From Knoxdaviesia capensis (taxonomy: Eukaryota; Ascomycota; Sordariomycetes; Microascales; Gondwanamycetaceae), in NCBI GenBank assembly GCA_001510575.1, contig LNGK01000011.1, forward strand, positions 558,001 to 622,000: DNA of 64,000 nucleotides. The letters run 5' to 3'. The notes beneath the pieces are model-generated. The model did no database searches. It had not been told where the DNA came from and was given only the letters and a program-made list of their open reading frames with translations. How positions within the stretch are numbered: the first letter of the stretch is position 1; each line of letters opens with the position of its first letter. Shown piece by piece: positions 1 through 11,006 of the stretch. A program made the translations under genes and the position numbers.

Positions 1-451
1 GGTTCAACGGCTCTATGAATTGGTTCTTGAGGGGGGGTGTGGCGAGTTGGAGCATCACGGGTTCCAGCCGCTTCTTCTCCTGCTTTGTCCCATAGAGGGG
101 GATTCTCGTATGTGTAACGCATGTGCAAAGCAGATCAGTGCGGAAACAATCCCCTCCTTCGCTCCCTCGGCTTCAAATACTGTGCTCCGGCACTTGGGAT
201 GTGCTGGGAAACGGCCAGTCTCTCCCTCCCTCGCCCTCATCCGTCCGTCTTACCCCAATTTATGACTGCATCTGCGGAGAGAGCGTGCTTCGTTTGTGGG
301 GAGGGGAGAGACCCAAGGTTGCTGATTCCACCGTGCAGCTGTTTCGTCAGATTTGCCAGAGGCTGACATCGCGTTGAGCTGGTGATGCTGTATACAGGAC
401 ATCACTCTTCGCCTTTTTTCCTTATTTTTTTTTTTTTTTTTTGCTTTCAAT

Positions 452-489
452 TTGACAGGCGATACCCCCCTTGACAGGCGATACCCCCC
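452..489. repeat. 19-bp perfect tandem duplication
   Basis: The unit TTGACAGGCGATACCCCCC occurs twice head to tail (452-470 and 471-489), directly after a poly-T tract. No function is apparent. Confidence 0.9.
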
Positions 490-960
490 CAAACCTCACA
501 TCTTGCCTGGCCCTCTCGTGAACTCTCCATTACATAGACATGTCGTCGATGACGCCTTTGAAACAACGATCGTTCCCAATAAATCCTCCGGATCGCCCAC
601 GGTCCACGCGACGCTTCCCACACTACGGCCTCAGCGGCTTTGGGTGGTGCAGAGCGCGTCAGGTATTACCAAGACGAGAACTACAGAACCTCACCGTGCG
701 GCTTCTGTTTCTTTTCACGCTTGTGATACTGCATCCAGCCCCTCTGCAGGTATCAGTCATGATATTCTCAGCTGCACCACGCGCTGTAGTTCCGCTGGTG
801 ACATCCGGACAGGCTGAAAGGAGTCTGCATATTCCACACACTCGTCGCACAGCAGCACGGCGTGGTGATACCGGAGAACGCCTCCAAAGCATACTAGGAT
901 GGCTCGGTAAGAACTGACACAATGCTGTGTAGACCAGCCGGTTGGATGCCGGTCCGGCGT

Positions 961-1001
961 AAACCCCAACCCTAACCAAGCCAGACCCTAAACCCTAAGC
1001 C
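961..1001. repeat. Telomere-like (CCCTAA) cluster
   Basis: CCCTAACC (971-978) and CCCTAAACCCTAAG (987-1000) sit with degenerate units between them. This is the densest of the dispersed telobox-like arrays in the window. It is too short and degenerate to be a chromosome end, and coding genes lie on the right only because the window starts here. Confidence 0.75.
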
Positions 1002-1647
1002 CCCTTGGAGAACCCCTTATCCATGAAACTTATTATGAACACCGGGATTTTATACAGGCAACAGCTTGTGCAACGTACTGTGTACTTGAATACCCCCTGC
1101 TCATTGACCTGGTGATACCAAAATGAGGCCTTGTTAGATGTACCTGCTACCTCTGCTTCGCTGATAAGATAAGAGCTTTCAATATTTAATTTCATTTCCT
1201 GTAGCAATGTGATGTTTTTAATTATTGATCTTCAATTTAGCCCCCCTGGATCACCTTTCGTCTTCTCGTGTTTTTCCCTCTTCCTGAGGTCGATTGTAAA
1301 GAAAGTCAATCCTCAGGTTTCCAAGAAGGTAAATTACCTCTCTCTGCTTCTAATTGTGTCTCTGGCTTTAGACAGGCGCTGTCATCTGCGGCTCATCGAG
1401 ATCTTGTTCCGTGTTCCGTTAACCACTCTTCCTCACCGACACAGCGAAGTCCACGATCGGCCCCTTGTCTTGCTGTTCCTGCTGCCCGCGTGCACGAGCT
1501 GCCGGTTGCTCAGAGGGTCTTTTCGAACCCATTCCCTTCGCTTCCTCGAGAAACCAAGAGCGGCACAGTGACAACACTGCCAGTATACGAGGGGGGGGCT
1601 TCATACCGGATCTCAACACTGCGAGAACTGGATAACAAACAGACGAC

Positions 1648-4600
1648 ATGGACGATTCCGCCCCGGCCACGCAGATCCCCCGGCCGTCGGGCCTTCCACG
1701 ACTGTCCCGGCTGCCCGTGCCGCGGTCGGGCGTGCGGACCCAACCATCCCGCGAGAACCTGGCCGCCGCGAGCAGCCTGCCGATGCCGTCGCTCACAACC
1801 GCCACCCACGGCGACCTGAAGAGCCCGCGGCTGCGGTCGGCCCCGTCGCGTGACAGCCTGGTGGCCCCGGCCCCCCGCGCCCAGCCGGCGGCGGCAGAGC
1901 CCCTGAGAGCGCCACGCACGCGACCAAACCAGCCCTCGCCGGCCACTGCGTCCAAGGACTCCCGCCGGTCGTCCCGTATAATTGAGCCGGCGTCTGTGCC
2001 GACACACCCCCTCAGTGCAGCCACCGAGTCCCGTCTTGCCCGCCGCTCGTCCCGCCTGTTCATGACCGCGACTCCCACCACCAGTCCGCCCGAGACGGCT
2101 GCCACCACCCCCGACACCACGAAGAATGGCACCGATGCTGCCAACAGCCTGGACACTCACACGGGCTTCGACACACCCGCACAGACACCGCGTAAATCTC
2201 GCCCCTCGCTACTGGACCGCACGGTTGAGACGCTGACCCAGGTGTCGGCCACGCCGAAGTCGGTCAGACGGCAGTCGTCCGCCTTCTTCGAGTCGCTCGC
2301 GGCCGGTGCAGCTGCGTCCAGCCCGTCAAAGGAGCCCGCTGCACCACCCCTGAGTGAAGAGCCGACCGGGGCTGCTGCCGCTCCCGCGGCGGTGAAACGC
2401 CCCCTGGCCAGCATTGGCGGGACCCCGTCACCCAGCCTGAACCAGGTGGCGCAGTCGCTCAAGTCTCCCACGTCGCCGTCGGTTCCCAGCACGCCGTCGG
2501 TGTCGAAACTTGCAAAGCCGCCGGTGAAGAAGCCGGCCGAGTTCCACGTCCCTGCCAAGCCTGCTGCGGGAGCGGCTGCGGCCAAGACCCTGCCGTCGAG
2601 GTCTCTCAAGTCCCGGCCGTCGCTCAACGGCCTGGTCAAGAAGCCGTCGACCCAGAGCCTGGGGGCTCCATCCGCCGCTTCCTCGGCTGGAGCGGCTGCT
2701 AAGCCGGCCATCAAGCGTCCGGCTGCTATCCGACCAACTGCTGCCGGGGCCGCACCAGCGTCCTCGTCCGAGCAGGGCGACGAGGACATGCAATCGAACT
2801 TCCGGAAATCGTCAACAGCCCTCCGTGACCAGATCGCCCGCGCCCGTGCCGCCAAACGTGACGCCGAGCAGCGTGCGGCCGATATTGACTCAGCCGCCGA
2901 CGCTGCCTCAGCTCCCGCCGGCCTCAAGAAGGCTCCTACTCGCCCCGCCGCCCAGAACCGCGCGCAGACCTTCGCCCCCCCCAGCTCCGCCGCGTTTGAT
3001 GACTTTGGCGACGAATCCAACCCGTTCAACCAGCCCCGCAGCGCCGGCGCCGCCGCCAAGGTCCTCCAGCAGCGCGCGGCCCAGGCGCGATCGACCGGCC
3101 GTCTGAACATTGCGGCGCTGGCGCTCAAGGAGATCCCCAGCGAGGTGCTGAACATGTATGACTCGGCGAACATGACTAGCGGGCCGTCGTGGTCGGAGAG
3201 CGTGGATGTGGTGCGGTTCGTGGCGGCGGATAACGAGCTGGTGACAATTGCGGACGAGGTGTTCCCGGATCGCGAAGTTGATCCGATGGCCGACGACGAG
3301 GACGCGCCGGCGAGTATCTTCTTCTTGCTCGAGACCATCGATCTGCATGGAAACAAGCTGGTGTCTCTGCCGATGGGTCTGCGGAGGCTCCACCAGCTCA
3401 CGTCTCTGAATCTTGTAAGTTCAGCCGTCTGTTGCCTGCACCCAACGTGTCTGTTCTAACTGTCTTTCCACCCATCTTCTATAGTCCAACAACAAGCTCA
3501 CCAACAGCTGCTTCGACGTCATCTCGCAACTCGACGGCCTCCGGACGCTCAAGATCGCCAAGAACCAGCTCGAAGGCCCGCTGCCCTCGGTTCTGGGCCA
3601 GCTGAAGACGCTCGAGATTCTCGACGCCAGCACGAACCGCATCTCCACGCTCCCGGACGAAATCGGCGACCTGGCGCGGCTGCGCGTGCTCTCGCTCAAC
3701 GAAAACCTGCTCGACACCGTCCCGCTGACCAGCCTGGCCAAGCTGCCGCTGACGTCGCTGGAGCTGCGCAAGAACAAGCTGCAGAACACGCTGCTCGCCG
3801 GCGACGACGTCGTGGCCACGTTCCCGAGCCTAGCCACGCTGGACCTGTCGGTTAACCAGCTGGTGCACCTCACGGCCGCTGGCGCCCAGCTGGCCCTGCC
3901 GGTGCTGGTCGACCTGAACGTGGCGTCCAACCGCCTGGTCGACCTGCCCGACATGGCGGCGTGGCCCAGCCTGGCCACGCTCACGGCCAACGACAACAAG
4001 ATCGCCGAGGTGCCCGCAGGCTTCGTCGGGCTGGAGGCGCTGCGCCAGGTGGATTTCTCCAGCAACGATATCCGTGCGGTGCCGCCGGAGATTGCGCGCA
4101 TGCAGAGCCTGTCGGTGCTCCGGCTGACGGCAAACCCGCTGCGCGACCGGAAGTTCAGCGCGATGGCCACCAGCGAGCTGAAGGAGGCGCTGCTCGCGCG
4201 CTTGGAGCCCCCGCAGCACCCGGACCAAGCCGACAGTGTCGATGTGGGCTTCAACGGGTTTGCGCCGGCGGCGTCGACCCAGTCGCATCACCAACAGCAG
4301 ACTGGTGAAGCCCCTATCGTCGGCGGCGGCGGCGGCGATGGTGGTGACGGGGAGGACGGTGTTGAGGAGATTGGCCGCGGGTCGGAAGCTGCGGCGCCCA
4401 GTGGGTGGCTGATCAAGCCGGGCGGCATTCTCGACCGCTCGCGCGCGGAGATCTCGGTGCTGGACGTCGGCCAGTGCGAGCAGCTGGGCGCCAACGCCGG
4501 CCAGCCGGTGCGCGAGGCCCAGCTGCACCACAACCTCTTTGCCGTGATCCCCGGCGAACTGGCGCTCCTCGCCCGCAGCCTGACATCCCTCTCGCTGTCG

Positions 4601-5122
4601 CACAATATCCTGGCCGGCGACGCCTACCTGCCGTCGCCGCTCGCGCTGCCGGCGCTGCGCGAGCTCAACCTGGCGTCGAACCAGATCACCTCGCTCTCGC
4701 CGCTGGTGTCGCACCTGGCAGCGCCGGCGCTCGAGAAGCTCGACGTGTCGACGAACCGCGTGTCGGGGCTGCCGCCGGCCCCCCTGCGCACATCGTTCCC
4801 GGCGCTGGCGGTGCTGCTCGCGGCGCACAACCAGCTGGCCGACCTCGACCCGGACGTGATCCGCGGGCTGAAGGTGGTCGACGCGGCGGACAACGCCATC
4901 GCGCAGCTCAACCCGCGGCTGGGGCTGCTGGCGGGCGCGGGCGCGGGCGGCGGGCTCGAGCGGCTCGAGGTCTCGGGCAACCGGTTCCGCGCGCCGCGGT
5001 GGAACGTGCTCGAGCAGGGCACCGCGGCCACGCTGCAGTGGCTGCGTGGGCGGGTGCCGGCGGATGAGATGGCCGCGTGGCGGGCGGAGAATGGCGAGGA
5101 TGGCGGGGAGGATCTGGATTGA
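1648..5122 (+). CDS. Leucine-rich-repeat protein (LRRC40-like)
   Basis: Two exons, 1648-3414 and 3485-5122, joined in phase 0 across a 70-nt intron (gtaagt..tag), give 1134 aa. The first ~480 residues are Ser/Ala/Pro-rich and probably disordered. From about residue 480, the segment ARSTGRLNIAALALKEIPSE opens a series of LxxLxLxxNxL repeats; the splice joins LTSLNL to SNNKLTN inside one repeat. A Gly/acidic, non-LRR stretch (roughly 780-850) separates two LRR blocks. Intracellular LRR proteins of this shape serve as protein-interaction scaffolds; no enzymatic domain or signal peptide is seen. The start is the first ATG of the frame and follows an upstream stop-rich region. LRRC40 itself is only about 600 aa, so the long N-terminus is a fungal-type extension. 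Family assignment is firm; the precise role is unknown. Confidence 0.88.
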
Positions 5123-5573
5123 AGGTGATGGGGAGCTGTTTGTGTCTTTTTTTGGAATGACCACAAGAGTGGCAGAGTGGCAGTTGTTGTGGTGTGGTGG
5201 TGCAAGCAAGCAAGCACCAGTGAGGCTTGTTGTGGCTGGTGTGGGTGTTCGTGATGCCCCTTTATGCGTTTAATGCGCCCTAATTCTTTTCTTTTTCTTT
5301 TTTTCCTCTTCTTCGTTTTTTTGGGATACAATTTTCGGTAATTTCTTTTAATCTCCTCTTACTCCTTCTAATTCGACGAGTTTTCGATTTTGTAAATGAT
5401 GGGTGCGGTGTGTATGTGGGCATTCAGTCGTTCTGGATGCCGTATTCAGTGTGGTGATTTTCGCGATGGCTTCACTTTTTCTTTCTTTTTTTTTTTTTTT
5501 CACCGCCGCTCCTATCCCCACCCTACTACACCCACTGCGCACATACATGGTATATGCAGTATATACAGGGTGC
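5123..5573. other. Intergenic, 3' flank of LRR gene
   Basis: T-rich sequence with a poly-T run at about 5486-5501. No ORF with coding character was seen. It separates the LRR gene from the end of the convergent RNA-like locus at 5574. Confidence 0.6.
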
Positions 5574-5815
5574 AAAAAAGAGTTCGTCCGCTGGTTCGAC
5601 CCCGGTGGTCGCCGCCCAGCTTCGATCGGACTACATCTCTTGTCGCTCGTCGGATCCGATCGCCCAATCCCCCCGGCGGGGATTCGAACCTGCGACTCGC
5701 CGGAGTCCAGCAGGGTCGGTCGCCACTCCACCAAATGCACGAGTTTGTCCTGAACTGGGTACTGCCCAGCCGCCTTCTCGGCGAAAGACAACAACACAAC
5801 ACGCCCTTATAAGGG
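5574..5815 (-). ncRNA. Candidate structured Pol III RNA gene
   Basis: Read on the minus strand, this GC-rich block has the parts of a Pol III gene in order. A palindromic TATA element CCCTTATAAGGG lies at 5804-5815. An A box TGGTGGAGTGG (5733-5723) matches TRGYNNARNNG at every position. A B box GGTTCGAATCC (5690-5680) is perfect, with 32 nt between the boxes. A T6 run (5579-5574) follows. Between TATA and terminator are five hairpins: 5771-5783; 5755-5769 (CTGGG/CCCAG); 5689-5714 (CCTGC/GCAGG with inner GACTC/GAGTC and a tetraloop); an 8-bp stem 5623-5630/5655-5662; and 5590-5594/5616-5620 with inner CGACC/GGTCG. It does not fold as a tRNA, because T-stem and acceptor pairing fail. It does not match U6, 5S, SRP, RNase P or MRP hallmarks I know. 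A tRNA-derived SINE is the main alternative. Confidence 0.5.
5804..5815 (-). promoter_or_regulatory. Palindromic TATA element
   Basis: CCCTTATAAGGG is a perfect 12-bp palindrome. It lies about 25-30 nt before the predicted 5' end (near 5782) of the RNA-like locus read on the minus strand, which is the usual distance for a TATA box. Confidence 0.45.
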
Positions 5816-7662
5816 ATACTCCAGTGCTCTGTTTGGCGGTTTGGCGCGCGCCCGCTGGCCAGCTGGCGGCTGTTGCTGCTGCCGGGTGCTGACGGGCCGC
5901 GGCCGCGGCGGCGACGCGGTTGGTGATGGTTGCGGGCGCTTAGGGTTGACGGCGCAACCCTAGATATGAACCCTATCGCTCCTTCCGTTCCTGACAACTG
6001 CACCGGACAGTACTCGGAATAATGATAACGTGCCCATTGGTAATTCTCTCTTTTTTCTTTTTCTCCTTTCAACACTCTCTTTCTGCACAGCGTCATTACA
6101 AAATGGTTCCATGCATATATGAGTCCATCTGTTGTCAATAATTTCCTTGAAAACAGCCGAGAAGGCAATTTGAGCCGCGAGAGCAGCTATTATTGGGTCT
6201 GGGCAAAGGGACAATCTATCTTGGCTCTGGAGAGGGACCACGCACATTATGCTCCCGCTGCTTGCTTTTCTCATGCGGGCAATTGGCGCTTGAGAGAAGA
6301 CGCGAGATACATTCGGCCTCGGCTGTCGAGGGCTGGCTCTCTGGGTGAGTTGATACTGTGGTTTGGAGTACACGCTGACCCTCGTTGAAATTCTGGTGTT
6401 CTGAAGAGATCTCCACGTGTCGATCCAACCTCGACTGCATCGTCAGATATCACGCCTCGCCTCTATACCCACGGCTATGTGCATTTCCACCGCAGAACCC
6501 ACAAGTCGTATATCGTCGTCCTCTATCTATTCTCGAGCCCCAGAAACCATCAAGAACCCTCGATCGTGCTAATATGCACCTATAAATACAACACACACAT
6601 CCGTCCTCATTCCCGATTTGCCGGCACTTCAGCCTGGCCAGCGCTGAAGGACAATTTTGTTCCCTCTTTCACACATCCAGTCGGTTTAGTTTTCTAATCT
6701 TCCATGGTGAGAGGATCCCGCTGGTGTTTCGCCGGGTCTCTGCCATGTCTGTCGTTTGTCTGGTGGCATGTTCCTTTCTGCGTGGACCGCTATGGCTGAT
6801 GTACATGGCCCGCTCTCATCCGGGTATTTAGCCTTGGATGCCGCCTGCGCGGAGATATTATTATACCAGCACGTCGCTATTACTTTTCCTACTTGTCCCG
6901 GGTTCTGCAGGCTGGCGGTTCCTGAATATCCCTCTGGGTTCCCGTTCCTCGTTGCCACACCTTCTGTGGGAGATCTACACATGTTTCCTGTGTCCTCAGT
7001 CACTCACCCGTGGACTTGGACCTATGCCACACACCACTTCCTCCCAGCTATAGGAACTCCGAGATTATGCCCGACCGACGATTGTCCGCGATGCTCCCCA
7101 CGTCAATATCGGAGGATTGACGCCGACAGTGTCTCTTCCCATCGCCAGTGCCTTGCTATCCGTGTTCCCCTGTCCCTTCATACTATAGCGGCAATGCTTC
7201 TCTCTCCTATACAATATATATATAAATATACTCGTCCACTGTCGACGGGACATCATGGCCCGCGCTGGATGTGATCGGTACATCTCCCAAGTGCGTGGTA
7301 TATTTCGGGTTGTTTCTCCGCCTTTACGATCGAGAGTGGCCACCCTTTTTTCCCTTCTCACCCGTTCCTTTCCCCTTTTCCTCCTCTTCTCTTCTGCTCT
7401 CTCTTTCCCTCCTTTTTCTACTCCTTCCACGCGTCTCTACCACCCCTTTCTCTCTCTTCCTCTCCCCTCTGTGTTTTCTCCTCGTTCTGTCGACCGATTC
7501 TAGACGCCACACGTCAGAGAGACACTCTAGAGACTCCGTTTCGTTGGCCCTCATAACGTTCAGCTTGTCTCCGTCCACTCCTTTTCCTGTGTTTTCCTCT
7601 CGACGTTCGACGACACCCTCTTTTCCCTCTCTGATCGATCACAGCAGCAAATACAAACAGCC
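5816..7662. other. Intergenic, promoter of chitin-binding gene
   Basis: No supported gene in 1.8 kb. An inverted pair of telomere-like units (TTAGGGTT at 5940-5947 and CAACCCTAG at 5955-5963) lies near the left end. A TATATATATAAATAT stretch at about 7214-7230 precedes a long C/T-rich leader (7340-7500), which suggests the promoter and 5' leader of the chitin-binding gene. Confidence 0.6.
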
Positions 7663-8979
7663 ATGAGGTGGACTTCTGTGGCGCTCGGCAGCTTCCTGCT
7701 GGGCTCGGCTGCCGCCGTGCACCCCAACTTCGCTGCTATGCCGATCGGCGCTCTCGTTAACCGCCAGGCCGCCGATCGCTGCGGTCCCGCCGGCGCCAGC
7801 GCCTCCTGTTCCGCCGGAAAGTGCTGCTCGCAGTACGGCTGGTGCGGCGAGGAGCGCGAGCACTGCAATGCCGAGCTCAACGGCTGCCAGGCCGAGTTCG
7901 GCCAGTGCTGGGCCGCCGGCGAGACCGGCTTCCCCGCTGCGCCTGTCCCCGCGCCCACCCCGGAGCCCGCGCCTGCACCGCCTGTTGTCGAGCCTGCTCC
8001 GCCGGCTGTCACCCCTGAGCCCCCCGTTGTCGAGCCCGCCCCGCCCGTCGTCGAGCCCGCTCCGCCCGTCGTCGAGCCCGCTCCGCCCGTCGTCGAGCCA
8101 GCTCCGCCTGTTGTTGAGCCCGCCCCGCCTGTCGAAGAGCCGGCTCCTCCTGCTGTTGCGCCCATTCCCAGCCTGATCGCCTCTACCAACGGCATGTGCG
8201 GTAACGCCACCACCTGCGTTGGCACCACCTACGGTGGCTGCTGCTCAGAGTTCTTCTGGTGCGGTTCCGGTGAGGCCTACTGCGGCGGTGGCTGCCGCGA
8301 GGGCTACGGACGCTGCGGCGAAGAGGCTGCCACTCCTGAGACTCCTGCGACCCCTGAGACTCCCACCACCCCGGAGACCCCGGAGACCCCTGTCACCCCA
8401 CCGGAAGCTCCTGAGTCGTCGAGCCCGGCTGCCCCCGCCGCCCCCACCACGCCCGCCGTGCCGTCCGTCCCTGTCGCCAACGTCAGCGCCAACGGCCGTT
8501 GCGGTCCCGCTGGCGGCGACGCCGTTTGCACTGGCACCAGCTACGGTTCATGCTGCTCGCAGTTCGGCTGGTGCGGAGCCACCGAGGACTTCTGCGGTGA
8601 GGTGGCGGGCTGCCAGTCCGAGTATGGTCTGTGCGGAGACGCCGGCGTCGAGGCTGGCACTGGGGAGCCCCCCGCAGCCCCGGAAGTTCCGACTGCCACC
8701 ACCCCGGTCCCTGAGCCCGAGGCCACCACTTCCACCCCCGTGGCTGAGCCGTCTGTCCCGCCCGCTGCTCCCTCTCCTCCTCCTGCCGCACCTGTGCCGC
8801 CCCCGGCCGCTCCCCTCCCCAGCAACGCCAGCACCAACGGCCGCTGCGGAGGAAACTTCCAGGGCACCGTGTGCACCGGCACGTCGTATGGAAACTGCTG
8901 CTCGCAGTTTGGATGGTGCGGAAGCACTACCGATCACTGCGCTACCGGCTGCCAGGACGAATTTGGAACGTGCTCTTAG
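7663..8979 (+). CDS. Secreted chitin-binding protein, four CBM18 domains
   Basis: A single exon of 438 aa. The N-terminus (MRWTSVALGSFLLGSAAAVH) is a signal peptide. Four hevein-type (CBM18) domains follow at residues 40-82, 179-218, 280-324 and 394-437. Each has the ordered cysteines and the CCSxFxWCG / CCSQYGWCG aromatic chitin-binding core. Pro/Ala/Thr-rich linkers join them; the first linker contains repeated VVEPAPP units coded by a 21-bp minisatellite. No chitinase, deacetylase or other catalytic domain is present, so the protein should only bind chitin in the wall or outside the cell. Related fungal proteins shield hyphal chitin from host chitinases or act in wall organisation; which applies here cannot be told. 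The downstream ends of domains 3 and 4 are very similar, which suggests recent domain duplication. Confidence 0.92.
   Translation: MRWTSVALGSFLLGSAAAVHPNFAAMPIGALVNRQAADRCGPAGASASCSAGKCCSQYGWCGEEREHCNAELNGCQAEFGQCWAAGETGFPAAPVPAPTPEPAPAPPVVEPAPPAVTPEPPVVEPAPPVVEPAPPVVEPAPPVVEPAPPVVEPAPPVEEPAPPAVAPIPSLIASTNGMCGNATTCVGTTYGGCCSEFFWCGSGEAYCGGGCREGYGRCGEEAATPETPATPETPTTPETPETPVTPPEAPESSSPAAPAAPTTPAVPSVPVANVSANGRCGPAGGDAVCTGTSYGSCCSQFGWCGATEDFCGEVAGCQSEYGLCGDAGVEAGTGEPPAAPEVPTATTPVPEPEATTSTPVAEPSVPPAAPSPPPAAPVPPPAAPLPSNASTNGRCGGNFQGTVCTGTSYGNCCSQFGWCGSTTDHCATGCQDEFGTCS
7979..8156 (+). repeat. 21-bp in-frame minisatellite
   Basis: Tandem 21-bp units coding VVEPAPP (about six near-identical copies plus degenerate flanking ones) form the linker between the first two CBM18 domains. 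The repeat keeps the reading frame, so copy-number change would only alter linker length. Confidence 0.85.
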
Positions 8980-9875
8980 ATTTCTTGCTTCGGCTGAATC
9001 CACAAGAGGGAGGGCACTGGTTGGCAATTAGATGGTTGACTTGTGATTATGGCTGGCATTGTCCTTCTCGTATCTCCTGGCGCAGCGCAACCGAATCCGA
9101 AAGAAGAGGCGATTCTGAAATCCATTCGTTGTATTCTTGATAATTTTTTCTATGTTCCTAATAAGATTTTCCGAAGAGGGGGTGTGACGAGGCACAGTAG
9201 TGTAGGTGAAATATACCGATTGTTGCTTGTTAAAAACCCGATGCAGAACAACGTGACAAAAGCGAATATCTAAGAAAAGAACGGACCAAAAACTCACCGA
9301 GACTGTGTAGCCAGGCAATTGCCGAAGAAGAAGTTTTGTGTTGACATTAGGGCTATATCTGTGGCCCGGCCGGTCGGACTTTTAGTCCGTCTTCCTCCGG
9401 CCGATCCCCACAGAAAGTTCGGCCAGATTTTCGCCACCCCTAGCCGGACGTTTTCTCCCGTTGTAGGCGCTGGGAAGACCCCTAATTCCAGGGATCTTTG
9501 TTTTGTTTTTGCACCACTTCCAGGCTGTGCCGATGGGGTTGCGTGGCCACCCTGGCGATCCTTCGGTGCTCCTACCCAAGCTTTTTTCAAGCTTTTCTGG
9601 GAGGGTGATGATTTCACGCATCTCCGACCTTGCTGTTGGTGACAGTGGGCCTTGGCTTGCGTTGCGCTGGGTTGCTTTTCATCCTTTGGTCTAAATTTGT
9701 CATCTCGGGGTGCACCAAACTCTCTGATCAGGGGTTTGGACGCAATTTGCATATATACCGCCGTTGTCGGGCCTTGATGATGTCGGGGAACTGGAATCAT
9801 TTGTAGAAAAATCTGATCTTTTTTTTTTCTCGTTGGTATATGCGCTTCAATTTCTTTTCTTTGTTTGAGGAAACC
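8980..9875. other. Intergenic
   Basis: 3' flank of the chitin-binding gene and promoter of the bANK gene. A small perfect hairpin (CGGAC-TTTTA-GTCCG) lies near 9374-9388. An open frame at 9319-9642 has no recognisable features and was not called. Confidence 0.55.
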
Positions 9876-11006
9876 ATGTCGGAGCAGCAACAGCGCAACC
9901 CTATTAGTGACCGACGACGGTTGCAGAATCGCTTGGCCCAGCGCCGATTCCGAGGTAAGGAGCAAGAGATATGGGTAGAGGGTGAGAGGGGCCGGTGAAA
10001 GGAAATAACCGTCGGGCATAAATGCGGTGTTCTGACGTCTCGCGCGCCGTTTGGCTGGTGTTACCGATCCACAGAGAAACGCGCCCTTACCTCTGCATCG
10101 TCGTCGGCTTCTTCATCGGCGCCTCCCGGGGCTACTCCGCGTTCGAACCACGATTCTCGCTCAGCGTCGCTGTCGTCATCGTCGTCGCAGCCGCCCATCT
10201 CGCTTTTGCCGCCGCACGCAAACATCCACCCCCAGATTCCCACGCAACTGGGGCTCCCGATCGATCCGTCAGCCTCGTTACCCGTGGCCGCCCTCAGCTT
10301 GAGCTGGGTAACGCCCTCCCCGCACCTCGCAAACTCGTCGATTTCCCTGGCTGAGCCGGACAGCTCGCATTCCAGCCCACAACATGTCGACCCGGCCATC
10401 GCTGCGTCCAGCGAGTCGACGATCAACTGGCTCTGGAACGAACTCAGCACATCGGCGCCGATCCACCCGGATGTGGCCATCAACATCACCTTTCCACGCG
10501 ACCGTCCCGTACCAGTGCGTCCACCGGTAATGACGGATGCTGAGCGTGCGCAGGAGCGAGAGGCATGGCGCGAGACCTGGCGCCAGGAGATGCTTCTGCA
10601 ACGGCTACGCCAGGAACTCTCTCTTGGTGAAGAGGAGCCACTTCCACAACCAATTGCCCATACCGGGCGAGAACCACTGCTGCACACCGCGGCGGCACGC
10701 GGAGACTCCGGGATTGTCCGGATCCTCCTTGATTTCGGCGCCGACATCAACGAGCGAGACGATCAAGGCCGTGTGGCGCTGCACAAAGCAATCGATTCGT
10801 ACGACAGCGAGACTGTTTTGCTTCTGCTGGAGCGTGGCGCCGATCTCAATGTTGTCGATGACGACGGCCGGTCACCGCTGTCAATGGCGGTGAACAACCA
10901 GTGCTTGGCCGGAGTCAAGCTGTTTCTCGTCCACGGAGCGCGGCCAGATCTGGGTCCCACAGCGAAGCCGGAAAACCAGGCAACCCGGTGTGAAAACAGA
11001 ACCTGA
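9876..11006 (+). CDS. bANK transcription factor (basic region plus ankyrin repeats)
   Basis: Exons 9876-9954 and 10075-11006 with a 120-nt intron (gtaagg..cacag) give 336 aa. Exon 1 codes a bZIP-type basic region (DRRRLQNRLAQRRFRE, residues 12-27), and the splice falls right after it. No leucine-zipper heptads follow; instead there is a Ser-rich region (about 30-70), a middle segment with a charged helix (about 180-215), and two to three ankyrin repeats at about 224-320 (e.g. GREPLLHTAAARGDSGIVRI, GRVALHKAID, GRSPLSMAVNN). A zipper-less basic domain joined to C-terminal ankyrins is the architecture of TOXE of Cochliobolus carbonum and the related bANK factors, which switch on secondary-metabolite clusters. 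That makes this a nuclear DNA-binding regulator. No NRPS, PKS or tailoring genes lie nearby, so its target is unknown. The short exon 1 is missed if only long open frames are considered. Confidence 0.8.

Larger units (their letters stand above)
1..1647. other. Intergenic, upstream of LRR gene
   Basis: No convincing gene. It holds a poly-T run near 426-442, a perfect 19-bp tandem duplication at 452-489, and a cluster of telomere-like units at 961-1001. Short open frames here lack family similarity or sensible composition. The last part (about 1240-1640) is C/T-rich and is probably the promoter and 5' leader of the LRR gene. Confidence 0.6.

Noticed and set aside
2157..3401. 414-codon frame antisense to the LRR gene
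   Set aside because: Antisense shadow of the Ser/Ala-rich N-terminus; no domain.
5660..5745. Ordinary tRNA gene at the A/B boxes
   Set aside because: The T stem has only two pairs and the acceptor arms do not pair, so it is not a functional tRNA; treated as a separate RNA candidate.
9294..10019. 241-codon minus-strand frame
   Set aside because: It overlaps the first exon of the bANK gene antisense and shows no family features.
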